Source: UBA7236 sp044227505 (GTDB lineage: Bacteria > Bacteroidota > Bacteroidia > Chitinophagales > BACL12). From it: 64,000 nucleotides of DNA. Positions within the stretch are counted from its first letter, which is position 1; each line of letters opens with the position of its first letter. This document shows, piece after piece, positions 1-7,332 of the stretch. The stretch spans positions 8,816 through 72,815 of the forward strand of contig JBGAWP010000011.1 of assembly GCA_044227505.1 (NCBI GenBank). Reading direction: 5' to 3'. Made by a program: the position numbers and the translations under genes. The notes under the pieces were generated by a model. It worked only from the letters and a program-made list of their open reading frames with translations, made no database searches and was not told where the DNA came from.

Positions 1-32
1 AGTTTTAAATTTGTGAAATTATAATCTCTAAA

Positions 33-248
33 ATGACAGAACAAAACAAGGATCCCTTACATGGAAAAACATTGCAATTTATTTTAGAATTTCTTGTGAA
101 AGAATATGGATGGGAAGATCTGGGGATGATAATTAGAATTAATTGTTTTAACGATAATCCAAGTATAAAATCCAGTTTAACTTTTTTGAGAAAAACGCCG
201 TGGGCGAGGAAGAAGGTGGAGGAGTTGTATGTTGAGACTTTGCGATAA
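33..248 (+). CDS. VF530-family (DUF2132) small DNA-binding protein
   Basis: 71-residue protein that matches the VF530/DUF2132 family along its whole length. The family hallmarks are visible: the N-terminal PLHG segment, the central YGWEDLG and IRINCF block, and the C-terminal PSIKSSLTFLRKTPWAR block. Members are small, about 70-80 residues, with an HMG- or SPT-like double-stranded DNA-binding fold known from one structure; the cellular role is not established. The ATG at 33 gives the full family length, so no part seems missing although the gene sits at the window edge. It is followed by repeat-rich DNA with no linked gene. Confidence 0.85.
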   Translation: MTEQNKDPLHGKTLQFILEFLVKEYGWEDLGMIIRINCFNDNPSIKSSLTFLRKTPWARKKVEELYVETLR

Positions 249-684
249 TTAATGGATGTAATAATTAACAGCCGGACCTGCGGTCTAAATGTACCGATGA
301 ACAGCCGGACCTGCGGTCTATATGTACCAATGTACCGATGAACAGTCAAATTAATGTACCAATGCCTGCCCGTGTTGCGAGGGGAACAGATTAAGTATGT
401 TAAATTAGCAAATTTGGAGGCCTTCGGCCAATTAGCAAATTAGCAAATGGAACAGCCGACGATTACTTTGAATTATACATTTTAGATCTGCAAGATATTT
501 ATATTAAGACTGAACTTTTTTTAATTTAACTTTTAATAAAACTGCGACTGCGACTGCGACTGCGACGCGCCCCCAGCCCCATAGGGGAGTTTACCTTTTC
601 GTAAATTGAAATATTAATTTCGAAGCAAAAAACTCCAATGTTACAAACTGCCCACTGCCCACTGTTGACTGCCCACTGCCCCCC
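249..684. repeat. Gene-free spacer with several short tandem repeats
   Basis: A 436-base spacer with no credible gene. From about 269 to 345 a unit beginning CAGCCGGACCTGCGGTCTA and followed by ATGTACC occurs twice, with further partial ATGTACCRATG copies. TTAGCAAA octamers lie around 405-450, interrupted by a GGAGGCCTTCGGCC hairpin. Four hexamers ACTGCG run from 541 to 564. Five heptamers (ACTGCCC, one of them ACTGTTG) run from 647 to 681, ending next to the stop codon of the helicase gene that reads leftward. Confidence 0.7.
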
Positions 685-2013
685 TCACTTCGCAACCTCA
701 ACCTTCACTTTCTTATTCTTAAGCTTATGTTCCTTTAATAAATGTAATGCCTGATTAATTTTAGTTTTACGGACAGCTACAAAACTGAAAAAATCTTTTA
801 CTTCTATTAATCCGATATCCTCCATTTTAAGGTCTCCGCGTTTGGTGAGATAGCCCACTATATCAATTTTATTTACTTTATCTTTTTTGCCCACTGAAAT
901 ATAAAGTGTTGACCATTTTGGTTTGTCGGGAAGGATTTCCGTATCGGGTAATTGAATTTCTTCGTCAACGTGTTTAACATATTCAGGTAATTTTTCATCC
1001 TCTGATAATATTAAAATAATTGTTCCGCTTGCATCCATTCGCGCTGTTCTTCCATTGCGGTGAATAAACATATCTTCCGTGTGTGGCAGATGATAGTGGA
1101 TGATATATCGGATGTTCGGAATATCCAGTCCCCTGCTCGCAAGATCCGTTGTTACTAAAACATCAAAAGTGCCGTTGCGGAATTTTATTAATGCACTGTC
1201 CCGCTCCTGCTGTTCCATTGCTCCGTGATAAAATACATTGTATATTCCTTTTTGTGTTAATAGTCCACTTGTGCGTTCCACGGATTCACGGTGGTTACAA
1301 AAAACAATTGCAGATCTGTTGCCGATATAACATAATAATTTGAATAAAGTATCAGCTTTATCTTTTTCGGGCGACAAAACTGTTTGAATAGCTAATTGTG
1401 TTGTTGTACTTTTTTCTTCACCTACAAATTCAAGATATTCGGGATCTTTAATTCCGATAAATTCGGGGATACTATGGGTATGTGTTGCAGAAGTTAATAT
1501 TCTTTTATTTATGGATGGCAATGAGGAAATAATAAAAGACATTTCATCCGTAAAACCCATTTCCATACTCTTATCAAATTCGTCTAAAACAAGGGTGGTA
1601 ATTGTATCAGTAGTGATATTTCCTCTGCGAATATGATCAGCCAATCTTCCGGCAGTTCCGACAATTACAGCTGGTGGTTGAATAAGATTATTTTCTTCTG
1701 TTTCCCTTTTATGTCCTCCATAACAACAACTGATCTTAAATCCTGTGCCCATTGTCTTAAAAACCTGATCGATCTGCAAGGCCAATTCGCGAGTAGGAAC
1801 AATGATCATCGCCTGTGTTTTTTTATTACTTTGATCTAGCAGTTCTAGAACCGGCAATAAAAAAGCAAGTGTTTTACCTGAACCTGTCGCAGAAAGAACA
1901 ACTACATCGGCATGTTTTTTATTTGCCTCAATGGTTGCAATTTGCATTTCATTGAGAGCATCTATTTTGAAATTATTAAGAATCTTATTCAGATCGTATT
2001 TAACCTTTTGCAT
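685..2013 (-). CDS. DEAD-box ATP-dependent RNA helicase, DbpA-like
   Basis: 442 residues with the full superfamily 2 motif set: Walker A SATGSGKT, PTRELALQ, TAGR, motif II as DEFD rather than DEAD, SAT, then in the second RecA domain TTDLASRGLDIP and HRNGRTAR. The last ~75 residues match the DbpA/CsdA RNA-binding domain, starting near the WSTLYISVGKKDKVNK segment. In DbpA this domain targets 23S rRNA helix 92 during large-subunit assembly, so a ribosome-biogenesis role is inferred. A perfect -7 promoter box lies only four bases before the ATG, which suggests a leaderless mRNA or a start slightly downstream. The gene has no close operon partner. Confidence 0.9.
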   Translation of the reverse strand: MQKVKYDLNKILNNFKIDALNEMQIATIEANKKHADVVVLSATGSGKTLAFLLPVLELLDQSNKKTQAMIIVPTRELALQIDQVFKTMGTGFKISCCYGGHKRETEENNLIQPPAVIVGTAGRLADHIRRGNITTDTITTLVLDEFDKSMEMGFTDEMSFIISSLPSINKRILTSATHTHSIPEFIGIKDPEYLEFVGEEKSTTTQLAIQTVLSPEKDKADTLFKLLCYIGNRSAIVFCNHRESVERTSGLLTQKGIYNVFYHGAMEQQERDSALIKFRNGTFDVLVTTDLASRGLDIPNIRYIIHYHLPHTEDMFIHRNGRTARMDASGTIILILSEDEKLPEYVKHVDEEIQLPDTEILPDKPKWSTLYISVGKKDKVNKIDIVGYLTKRGDLKMEDIGLIEVKDFFSFVAVRKTKINQALHLLKEHKLKNKKVKVEVAK

Positions 2014-2017
2014 GATG

Positions 2018-2025
2018 CAAAGATA
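2018..2025 (-). promoter_or_regulatory. Bacteroidota -7 box for the DEAD-box helicase
   Basis: On the minus strand the bases read TATCTTTG, an exact match to TAnnTTTG. A weak TTTC element lies about 23 bases upstream. The ATG at 2013 starts four bases after the box, so the transcript would begin at or just inside the start codon. Confidence 0.5.
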
Positions 2026-2150
2026 GGCAGAATATAAGTGGTATTTCGGAAACTATATTTTGACGCATTGAAGTAAGTACATTAGAATCATTTTTTTACT
2101 TAGCGGATTATTAAACATTTGTTCGTTTTCCTGATCCACCTGTATCAACC

Positions 2151-4346
2151 TTAAAGAATTAATAGTCCGTTTTCAAATAAGCCCAAAATGGATTTACTAT
2201 GAATAAACTGCTCAAAATCACTAAGTTCTGCAGCCAGATAAAGTTCTTGCATATCCTTAATTGTTAGAATTGGAAAACAATTAACGGATAACTTTGGCAA
2301 TATTCCTGCTAACCAAATTCCTTGATCCTTGGGAAGCAAAATATTAAATTCAGAACTTTTGTCAACAAAAGATAGGCGAATCATTTCAACATTTGAATTC
2401 TTTTTTGTTTGTTCGAAAATTTCAATAATTGGTTGATTGCCCAGCCAAATAATTTTTGATGTTGGATTAATTTCATTATTCTCCTTTTCCGACAATACCT
2501 TTTTAATATAATTTGGCGGGATTAATGTTTTGGGTATCTTAAAATCAAACCAGTTTTGAAGATCATCTTCCAAACCAATGCCGTGCATGTAATTAAGTAG
2601 TGATTTTTTCAATCCGAAACTGAATTTTTCATGATCGGTTCCGCTATCATCTATAAATTCAATATCGTTATTAGCAAAGGTGCCTATCGTATCATGTATT
2701 TTTGTTACTTTGAAAAATGATGAATTTAATCCGACTGGGCTGTGCGCGGTCATGGCGAACTGATGCCAGAAACCAGATTGCATTATTCCCGCAGAAAATA
2801 GTTGTCGCACCATTTCCAGTGCATCTATTGTTTCCTGTGTGGTCTGTGTAGGAAATCCATACATTAAATAAGCATGCACCATAATTCCCGCTTCTGTAAA
2901 ATTGCGATTTACTTTCGCGACTTGTGCAACGGTTACACCTTTTTGAATTAATTCCAATAATCTATCGGATGCAACTTCCAATCCTCCCGAAACTGCAATA
3001 CATCCACTTGCTTTTAATAGCAGACACAGATCTTTTGTAAAACTCTTTTCGAAGCGAATATTGGTCCACCAGGTAATTTTAATATTGCGTCTTATTATTT
3101 CAATTGCAAAGGCACGCATTAATGCAGGTGGTGCAGCTTCATCCACAAAATGAAATCCTGATTGACCGGTTTGTTTAATTAATTCCTCCACCCTATCAGC
3201 CAAAAGTGTTGCTGCAACCGGTTCGTAGAGTTTGATATAATCCAGGGAAATATCACAGAAAGTGCATTTTCCCCAATAACATCCATGTGCCATGGTCAAT
3301 TTATTCCAACGTCCATCGCTCCACAAACTGTGCATGGGATTCATGATCTCTATTGCCGAAATATATTTATCGAGATAAAGATCACTGTAATCAGGTGTGC
3401 CTAACTCTCCTTGTTTATAATCCTTAGTTGCAGGATTATTAATATAGGTAACCGCTCCATCAATTAACGTAAATGTTCTTTTTAATTCGTTTAAATGTAT
3501 CTCCCCTTTCGAATATTTAATTATATTTTCAAGCGGTGCTTCACCGTCATCAAGACAAATAAAATCGTAAAATTCGAATACACGCGGGTCGGAAAGAGAT
3601 CGCAATTCCGTATTAGGAAATCCTCCACCCATAACAATTTTAATATGCGGATAATTTTTTTTGATGAATTGCGCACATCGGAAGGAGGAATATAAATTGC
3701 CCGGAAACGGAACAGAAATGCCGACAATAGAAGTTTGGACATTGTCCAAATTTTGTTTTAATATTTTTAATAAAACGGTGTCCATATAAGTTTCAGGGCC
3801 GTGTAATAATGCATATAACTCATCAAATGTATTTGCTGACCTTCCTAAACGTTCGGCGTATCGGCTGAATCCAAAAAAAGGATCTATACATTCACGGATA
3901 AGATCAGAAATATCTTCCATGTACATAGTAGCTAGAAATTTTGCCTGGTCTAGTTTTCCCATTGTGCCAAAAGCCCAATCCAGGTCTTCAATTTGAGCAA
4001 AACGGGAAGCTTCCGGTAAAAAATCACCCAAACAAATAACGTGAGCAAGTGTTGGATTTTTTCCACGTAAAAAATGCATTACATGATCAATGGTATTGAT
4101 ATAATCTTCTTTAAGCGCTATAATTCGTGCAGAATTTTCAGAAATACTTTCAGCATTTGGATCTATTGCCTCAAATAAATTGATCAATCCCTGTTTTGAA
4201 AAAATGACATCCGTAACCTCAATTCCCAGATCCGCCTGATAACAGGAAATATTGCGCGTATTTAAAAAGCCCTTTAAATAAACCGTACCTGGATATGGGG
4301 TATTGAGTTGAGTGAAAGGCGGGGTAAATAAAAAAACGGAGGTCAT
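2151..4346 (-). CDS. B12-binding-type radical SAM protein
   Basis: 731 residues. The N-terminal ~300 residues look like a cobalamin-binding Rossmann domain: SIVGISVPFPGNLYSSF, then IKIVMGGGFPNTE, then a FICLDDGEAPLENII segment, the usual order in B12-radical SAM enzymes. The radical SAM domain follows, with cluster cysteines C356, C361 and C364 in GCYWGKCTFC. The spacing is CX4CX2C, one residue longer than the canonical CX3CX2C. Later segments FHFVDEAAPPALMRAFA and VSGGLEVASDRLLELIQKG fit the TIM-barrel core. The ~200-residue C-terminal extension was not recognised. Substrate unknown: such enzymes do methylations and ring rearrangements. The gene stands alone, with a heptamer repeat array just upstream. 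Confidence 0.8.
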   Translation of the reverse strand: MTSVFLFTPPFTQLNTPYPGTVYLKGFLNTRNISCYQADLGIEVTDVIFSKQGLINLFEAIDPNAESISENSARIIALKEDYINTIDHVMHFLRGKNPTLAHVICLGDFLPEASRFAQIEDLDWAFGTMGKLDQAKFLATMYMEDISDLIRECIDPFFGFSRYAERLGRSANTFDELYALLHGPETYMDTVLLKILKQNLDNVQTSIVGISVPFPGNLYSSFRCAQFIKKNYPHIKIVMGGGFPNTELRSLSDPRVFEFYDFICLDDGEAPLENIIKYSKGEIHLNELKRTFTLIDGAVTYINNPATKDYKQGELGTPDYSDLYLDKYISAIEIMNPMHSLWSDGRWNKLTMAHGCYWGKCTFCDISLDYIKLYEPVAATLLADRVEELIKQTGQSGFHFVDEAAPPALMRAFAIEIIRRNIKITWWTNIRFEKSFTKDLCLLLKASGCIAVSGGLEVASDRLLELIQKGVTVAQVAKVNRNFTEAGIMVHAYLMYGFPTQTTQETIDALEMVRQLFSAGIMQSGFWHQFAMTAHSPVGLNSSFFKVTKIHDTIGTFANNDIEFIDDSGTDHEKFSFGLKKSLLNYMHGIGLEDDLQNWFDFKIPKTLIPPNYIKKVLSEKENNEINPTSKIIWLGNQPIIEIFEQTKKNSNVEMIRLSFVDKSSEFNILLPKDQGIWLAGILPKLSVNCFPILTIKDMQELYLAAELSDFEQFIHSKSILGLFENGLLIL

Positions 4347-4363
4347 TGGATTGCAAATGTAGT

Positions 4364-4468
4364 GAGTTCTGAGTTCTGAGTTCTGGGTTCTGAGTTCTGG
4401 GTTCTGAGTTCTGGGTTCGGGGTTCGGGGTTCGGGGTTCTGAGTTCGGGGTTCTGAGTTCTGGGTTCT
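4364..4468. repeat. 15-unit heptamer tandem array (RGGTTCK)
   Basis: Fifteen uninterrupted 7-base units, each GAGTTCT, GGGTTCT, GGGTTCG or GAGTTCG, counted directly. The array starts 18 bases upstream of the radical SAM start codon, so it lies where that gene's promoter or 5' leader would be. Confidence 0.9.
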
Positions 4469-4500
4469 GAATTATGTGGTGTGAGGCGTGAAATTTTGGT

Positions 4501-4538
4501 TAATAGTAGAGACGCAATGCATTGTGTCTCTACTATTA
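4501..4538. repeat. 38-base near-perfect palindrome
   Basis: Two 19-base arms meet without a loop around CAATGCATTG, with one mismatch (CGC versus TGT side). It lies between the heptamer array and the groL terminator. The core AGAGACGCAATGCATTG resembles short palindromic repeats found dispersed in other bacterial genomes. Confidence 0.7.
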
Positions 4539-4722
4539 AACTAAATTTAAACGTTTAGGATAATGATCATACCAACGATTTAGATTACGATTCTATTAGA
4601 AGGAGTTATGAGTAGGTTCGACTTTGAAAAACGTTTTGCGCAACATGGTAGCAAAATTTTCAAAAAGGAAATCAAAGCACCAATGTTAGCAGGATCAAAC
4701 TCATAACTCATTACTCATATAT

Positions 4723-4758
4723 AAAAAAAACCTTCCTGAAAAACTCCAGAAAGGTTTT
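4723..4758 (-). terminator. Rho-independent terminator of groS-groL
   Basis: On the minus strand, arms AACCTTTCTGGA and TTCAGGAAGGTT (two mismatches) enclose a short loop and are followed by a run of eight T. It lies about 100 bases after the groL stop. Confidence 0.75.
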
Positions 4759-4856
4759 AATTCTATTAAAGTATTAATTCGGAGCGATAATTTTCAGGTC
4801 TAGTTCCCACTCACTAAGTCCCACTCACCCCTACTCACCACTCCCCACTCACCATC

Positions 4857-6491
4857 TTACATCATTCCATCCATTCCACCAGGCATTCCTCCGCCCATTG
4901 GATTGTCTTTTTTCTCAGGTTTGTCAACGATGGTGCATTCAGTTGTTAAAAGAAGACCTGCGATAGATGCTGCATTTTCCAATGCTACGCGGGTAACTTT
5001 AACCGGATCGATAACACCTGCTTTTAACAGATTTTCGTATTTTTCTGTGCGTGCATTAAATCCGTAATCGTCTTTTCCTTCTTTCACTTTTTGCACAACT
5101 ATAGAACCTTCAATTCCTGCATTTGCAACAATTGTTCTGATCGGTTCTTCCAATGCGCGTTTGATAATTTCCACACCAATACGCTCATCATCATTTACCA
5201 CTTTCATTTTATCCAAACCAACCATTGCACGGATATAAGCTACTCCACCACCGGGAACAATTCCTTCTTCCACTGCAGCGCGAGTTGCGTGTAAAGCATC
5301 GTCAACACGATCTTTCTTTTCTTTCATAGCAACTTCCGTAGCAGCTCCGATATAAAGAACAGCAACACCACCGCTTAATTTTGCAAGACGTTCCTGTAAT
5401 TTTTCGCGATCGTAATCAGAAGTTGTTTTTTCAATCTGATTTTTGATCTCAGCGATACGGGATTTGATATCTTCTTTTTTACCTTTTCCGCCAACAATGG
5501 TAGTATTGTCTTTGTCAACTGTAATTCGTTCTGCTCTACCTAAGTAAGTAAGGTCAGCATTTTCCAATTTATATCCTTGTTCTTCGCTGATAACGATACC
5601 ACCGGTTAATACTGCTATATCCTGTAACATTTCCTTTCTGCGATCACCAAAACCAGGAGCTTTTACAGCGCAAACTTTAATGGTTCCTCTTATTTTATTT
5701 ACAACAAGTGTTGCCAATGCTTCACCATCAATATCTTCAGCAATGATCAACATTTGTGCGCCTTGCTGAGCAACTTTTTCCAAAATAGGAAGAAGATCTT
5801 TCATCGCGCTGATCTTTTTATCGTAGATCAAAACATAACCGCGTTCCATTTCCGCTTCCATATCCTCAGCATTGGTCATGAAATACGGAGATAAATATCC
5901 GCGATCAAATTGCATACCTTCCACAACTTCACTATAAGTATCTGTTCCCTTAGATTCTTCAACAGTGATTACACCATCTTTAGTAACCTTCACCATTGCT
6001 TCAGCGATCAATTTTCCAATTTCTGAGTCGTTATTTGCAGAAATGGAAGCAACCTGTTCAATTTTTTTATTGTCGTTTCCAACATGCTGAGCCATTTTTT
6101 TCAATTCATTCACAACAGATTCAACTGCTTTGTCGATACCGCGTTTAAGATCCATCGGATTTGCACCGGCAGCAACATTTTTTAAACCCGAAGCCATAAT
6201 AGCCTGAGCAAGAACGGTTGCAGTGGTTGTTCCGTCACCGGCAACATCAGATGTTTTGGAAGCTACTTCCTTCACCATCTGTGCACCCATATTTTCGATA
6301 GGATCTTCCAATTCAATTTCTTTCGCTACGGTAACGCCGTCTTTGGTAACATTTGGTGCACCGTATTTTTTCTCAATAACCACATTGCGACCTTTAGGGC
6401 CCAAGGTTACTTTTACTGCATTTGCTAATGCATCAACACCGGCTTTCAGTTTCTCACGTGCTTCGGTATCGAATTTTATAATTTTTGCCAT
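4857..6491 (-). CDS. groL: Chaperonin GroEL (60 kDa)
   Basis: 544 residues, the normal length. The apical, intermediate and equatorial segments are all recognisable: TLGPKGRNVVI and DGTTTATVLAQ for ATP binding, VEEGIVPGGGVA near residue 410, and a C-terminal GGM-type tail ending in MGGGMPGGMDGMM. It forms the tetradecameric folding cage with GroES in the cytoplasm. It lies 59 bases downstream of groS in the same direction, so the two form the usual operon, closed by a terminator. No CIRCE operator was found upstream of groS, so HrcA control is not indicated. Confidence 0.98.
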   Translation of the reverse strand: MAKIIKFDTEAREKLKAGVDALANAVKVTLGPKGRNVVIEKKYGAPNVTKDGVTVAKEIELEDPIENMGAQMVKEVASKTSDVAGDGTTTATVLAQAIMASGLKNVAAGANPMDLKRGIDKAVESVVNELKKMAQHVGNDNKKIEQVASISANNDSEIGKLIAEAMVKVTKDGVITVEESKGTDTYSEVVEGMQFDRGYLSPYFMTNAEDMEAEMERGYVLIYDKKISAMKDLLPILEKVAQQGAQMLIIAEDIDGEALATLVVNKIRGTIKVCAVKAPGFGDRRKEMLQDIAVLTGGIVISEEQGYKLENADLTYLGRAERITVDKDNTTIVGGKGKKEDIKSRIAEIKNQIEKTTSDYDREKLQERLAKLSGGVAVLYIGAATEVAMKEKKDRVDDALHATRAAVEEGIVPGGGVAYIRAMVGLDKMKVVNDDERIGVEIIKRALEEPIRTIVANAGIEGSIVVQKVKEGKDDYGFNARTEKYENLLKAGVIDPVKVTRVALENAASIAGLLLTTECTIVDKPEKKDNPMGGGMPGGMDGMM

Positions 6492-6550
6492 AGTTAGTAT
6501 TTGGTAATTTGTTAGTTTGTTAATTTGTTAATTGATATCGCGTTTGGACA

Positions 6551-6859
6551 TTATAAAATTGCAAAAATGTCAGATTCGCGCATGATAAGATATTCTTTAC
6601 CATCCACGCTTATTTCAGTTCCGGCATATTTTCCGTAGAGAACGGAATCGCCAACTTTAACAGTAACAGGTTCATCTTTTTTACCCGGACCGGCAGCTAC
6701 TATGGTGCCTTTTTGTGGTTTTTCTTTTGCAGTGTCAGGAATTATGATTCCTCCTTTTGTAACGGTTTCTGCTTCAGCAGGTAAAACCAATACCCGATCA
6801 GCCAAAGGTTTGATCGTGATGTTTACTTTGGCCTTAGCCGTTTCTTTTGTCTTCGCCAT
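6551..6859 (-). CDS. groS: Co-chaperonin GroES (10 kDa)
   Basis: 102 residues, slightly longer than the typical 95-97 because of a Lys/Thr-rich N-terminal extension before the ITIKPLADRVLVLP start of the domain. The mobile loop (ETVTKGGIIIPDTAKEKP) and the GDSVLYGKYAGTEI roof segment are intact. It caps the GroEL cavity. It is the first gene of the groS-groL operon. The region upstream is repeat-rich and has no perfect -7 box; GACCTTTG near 6951-6958 (minus strand) is the closest match. Confidence 0.97.
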   Translation of the reverse strand: MAKTKETAKAKVNITIKPLADRVLVLPAEAETVTKGGIIIPDTAKEKPQKGTIVAAGPGKKDEPVTVKVGDSVLYGKYAGTEISVDGKEYLIMRESDIFAIL

Positions 6860-7332
6860 ATTTGATTTTTTATTGATTAAGTGAGTTTTATATTGCTACT
6901 GCCCGCCTGTCAGATATTGTGCCATCGGGCATTTTTGCTAATTGAGGCGCAAAGGTCAGACAAAATTTCAGAAATCCTTAATTTTTGCGAAAATGACTGA
7001 CATAAATGTGGTAAAGATTCGAAGGGAGAAGATTCGAAGATTCGAAGGGAGAAGATTCGAAGATTCGAAGGGGAAGGTTCTAAGGGGGAAAAAGGAAGGA
7101 AGGGTTGGCTAAGGTTCAAAAAGGGGAAACAAATTATGATTCAAAATTTCAGACCCAAATTATACTTCAACAAAAATCAATCTAAGTCCTATATCATTTT
7201 TCCAATGTCCTATATCAAGTCATATTTCCTATGTCCTACTTCCTATTTCCGCACACAAAAAAACCCACCTTGTTTTACCAAGGCGGGATTTCAAACCTAT
7301 CCGCTTTTGAGGCGAATGTTTTTAAAGGAGGA
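6860..7332. repeat. Gene-free spacer with 23-base GATTCGAAG repeats and TCC heptamers
   Basis: Between groS and the M4 peptidase gene there is no credible gene. From about 7016 to 7080 GATTCGAA and GGGAGAA alternate with a 23-base period (about 2.5 copies). From 7187 to 7254 two runs of heptamers starting TCC or TCA (TCCTATA, TCCAATG, TCCTATG, TCCTACT, TCCTATT) occur, just past the peptidase terminator. Confidence 0.7.
7255..7290 (-). terminator. Terminator of the M4 peptidase gene
   Basis: Minus-strand arms CCCGCCTTG and CAAGGTGGG (one G-T pair) enclose a short loop and precede seven T, about 45 bases after the stop codon. Confidence 0.75.

Larger units (their letters stand above)
4347..4856. 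other. Gene-free spacer between groL and the radical SAM gene
   Basis: The 510 bases hold the heptamer array, the 38-base palindrome, the groL terminator and, at about 4803-4855, CCCACTCA/CTCACC words directly after the groL stop codon. The stretch 4540-4720 shows no gene or clear structure. Confidence 0.7.

Noticed and set aside
6860..6910. CIRCE operator upstream of groS
   Set aside because: No TTAGCACTC-N9-GAGTGCTAA or close match was found.
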